Source of the DNA: Rhizobium sp. Q54
GTDB taxonomy: Bacteria > Bacteroidota > Bacteroidia > Flavobacteriales > Flavobacteriaceae
NCBI GenBank assembly: GCA_943324395.2
Contig: CALPLL020000121.1
Location: 1 to 5,852, forward strand
Direction of reading: 5' to 3'
Length of the DNA: 5,852 bases
Under the pieces are notes generated by a model. The model worked only from the letters and a program-made list of their open reading frames with translations. It had not been told where the DNA came from and did no database searches. The position numbers and the translations under genes were made by a program. Each line of letters starts with the position of its first letter. Positions within the stretch are counted from its first letter, which is position 1. Positions 5,406-5,852 of this stretch are shown one piece after another.

Positions 5406-5852
5406 TTATTCTTTTACAATTACTATTGTTGCTTTAAATCCGGCTGAAAGATTCCATTGGTTTACAGAAATTGAAGCGCCTTTGTCGTCAATAACTTGAA
5501 ATTCAGCGGTGTTTGGCCCTGAAGAACCTTGGTTTATTGCCTCAATGTCAATTTTATTGAAACCGTTTTTGAGAGTGATTTCAAAAATTTTATAATCGCC
5601 TTCTAATAAAACATTCTCTTGAATTATTATGTCGTTAATATAAATTCGGACTCTATCACCATCAACAAATTGGTTGTCTCGGCAAAGAATTTTTACAAAC
5701 ATGGATTTAGTTTTAAAGTCCCCTAAATTTTGGTTTCTTCTAAAAGCTTGTGAAACTTCTCCATCACTATTTTTATTCAATTTCTCTTGATAAATAGCTC
5801 CAGGATTTACAAAATCACTTTTCATGGTAAGATCTATTGGCTTTGAACCGCC
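5406..5852 (-). CDS. Probable secreted protein, C-terminal part (5' end outside window)
   Basis: The reading frame stays open to the window edge through GGSKPIDLT ahead of a Met at 5825, so the start is probably upstream; 148 residues are visible. I recall flavobacterial secreted proteins of unknown function with a PIDLT-like segment followed by a beta-rich C-terminal domain like this one. The visible domain has alternating strands (FVKILCRDNQFVDGDRVRIYINDIIIQENV, YKIFEITLKNGFNKIDIEAINQG) and ends with SSGPNTAEFQVIDDKGASISVNQWNLSAGFKATIVIVKE, which suggests a beta-sandwich fold. No catalytic motif or membrane segment is seen, and a signal peptide would lie outside the window. The stop codon directly abuts the rlmD stop codon with no bases between. 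Met at 5825 remains possible as a start only if the protein is a short cytoplasmic form, which I consider less likely. Confidence 0.72.
   Translation of the reverse strand, partial: GGSKPIDLTMKSDFVNPGAIYQEKLNKNSDGEVSQAFRRNQNLGDFKTKSMFVKILCRDNQFVDGDRVRIYINDIIIQENVLLEGDYKIFEITLKNGFNKIDIEAINQGSSGPNTAEFQVIDDKGASISVNQWNLSAGFKATIVIVKE

Noticed and set aside
5416..5429. Small hairpin ACAAT-TACT-ATTGT near the rlmD stop codon as a terminator
   Set aside because: The stem has only five weak base pairs, lacks a T-tract on the rlmD strand and lies in the coding sequence of the minus-strand gene.

Overview
The window looks like ordinary chromosomal DNA from a member of the Bacteroidota, most likely Flavobacteriaceae (Flavobacterium or a close relative). 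The reasons are: very AT-rich DNA with AAA/TTA/GAA-biased codons; start codons that lack Shine-Dalgarno sequences; exact matches to the Bacteroidota -7 promoter element TAnnTTTG ahead of two genes; a DUF2400 (TIGR02757) protein and a RumA-type methyltransferase of the kind found in these bacteria; and an intergenic repeat of a type I remember from Flavobacterium genomes. Family names come from reading motifs; no database search was possible.

Layout. Positions 1-330 (+) hold the C-terminal part of a pentapeptide-repeat protein cut by the window edge. Positions 331-424 are a structured intergenic repeat into which a 24-bp GC-rich palindromic unit appears to be inserted. Positions 440-1597 (+) hold a probable two-gene operon, a small lipoprotein of unknown function followed by a TerC-family seven-helix membrane protein, closed by a strong bidirectional terminator (1597-1624). 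On the minus strand (1640-2287) lies a lipoprotein form of peptide methionine sulfoxide reductase A, whose -7 promoter element supports a start five codons inside the longest reading frame. Diverging from it, 2433-3908 (+) holds a LolD-type ABC ATPase and a DUF2400 protein 15 bases apart. An 84-base gap with an inverted repeat and an exact -7 element precedes rlmD/rumA (3993-5405, +), a 23S rRNA uracil-5-methyltransferase that may be translated from a nearly leaderless mRNA. The last gene (5406-5852, minus) is the C-terminal part of a probable secreted beta-rich protein whose N-terminus lies outside the window; its stop codon directly abuts that of rlmD.

How the genes fit together. Most of this is envelope and housekeeping biology: a lipoprotein, a TerC-type probable metal transporter, envelope methionine repair, lipoprotein release from the inner membrane, and rRNA modification. 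I see no transposase, integrase, CRISPR array, tRNA, rRNA, toxin-antitoxin pair or defence island, and nothing that clearly forms a new multi-gene system. The points most worth a second look are the nested repeat at 331-424, the resemblance of the DUF2400 protein to HhH-GPD DNA glycosylases, and the probable leaderless promoter of rlmD.
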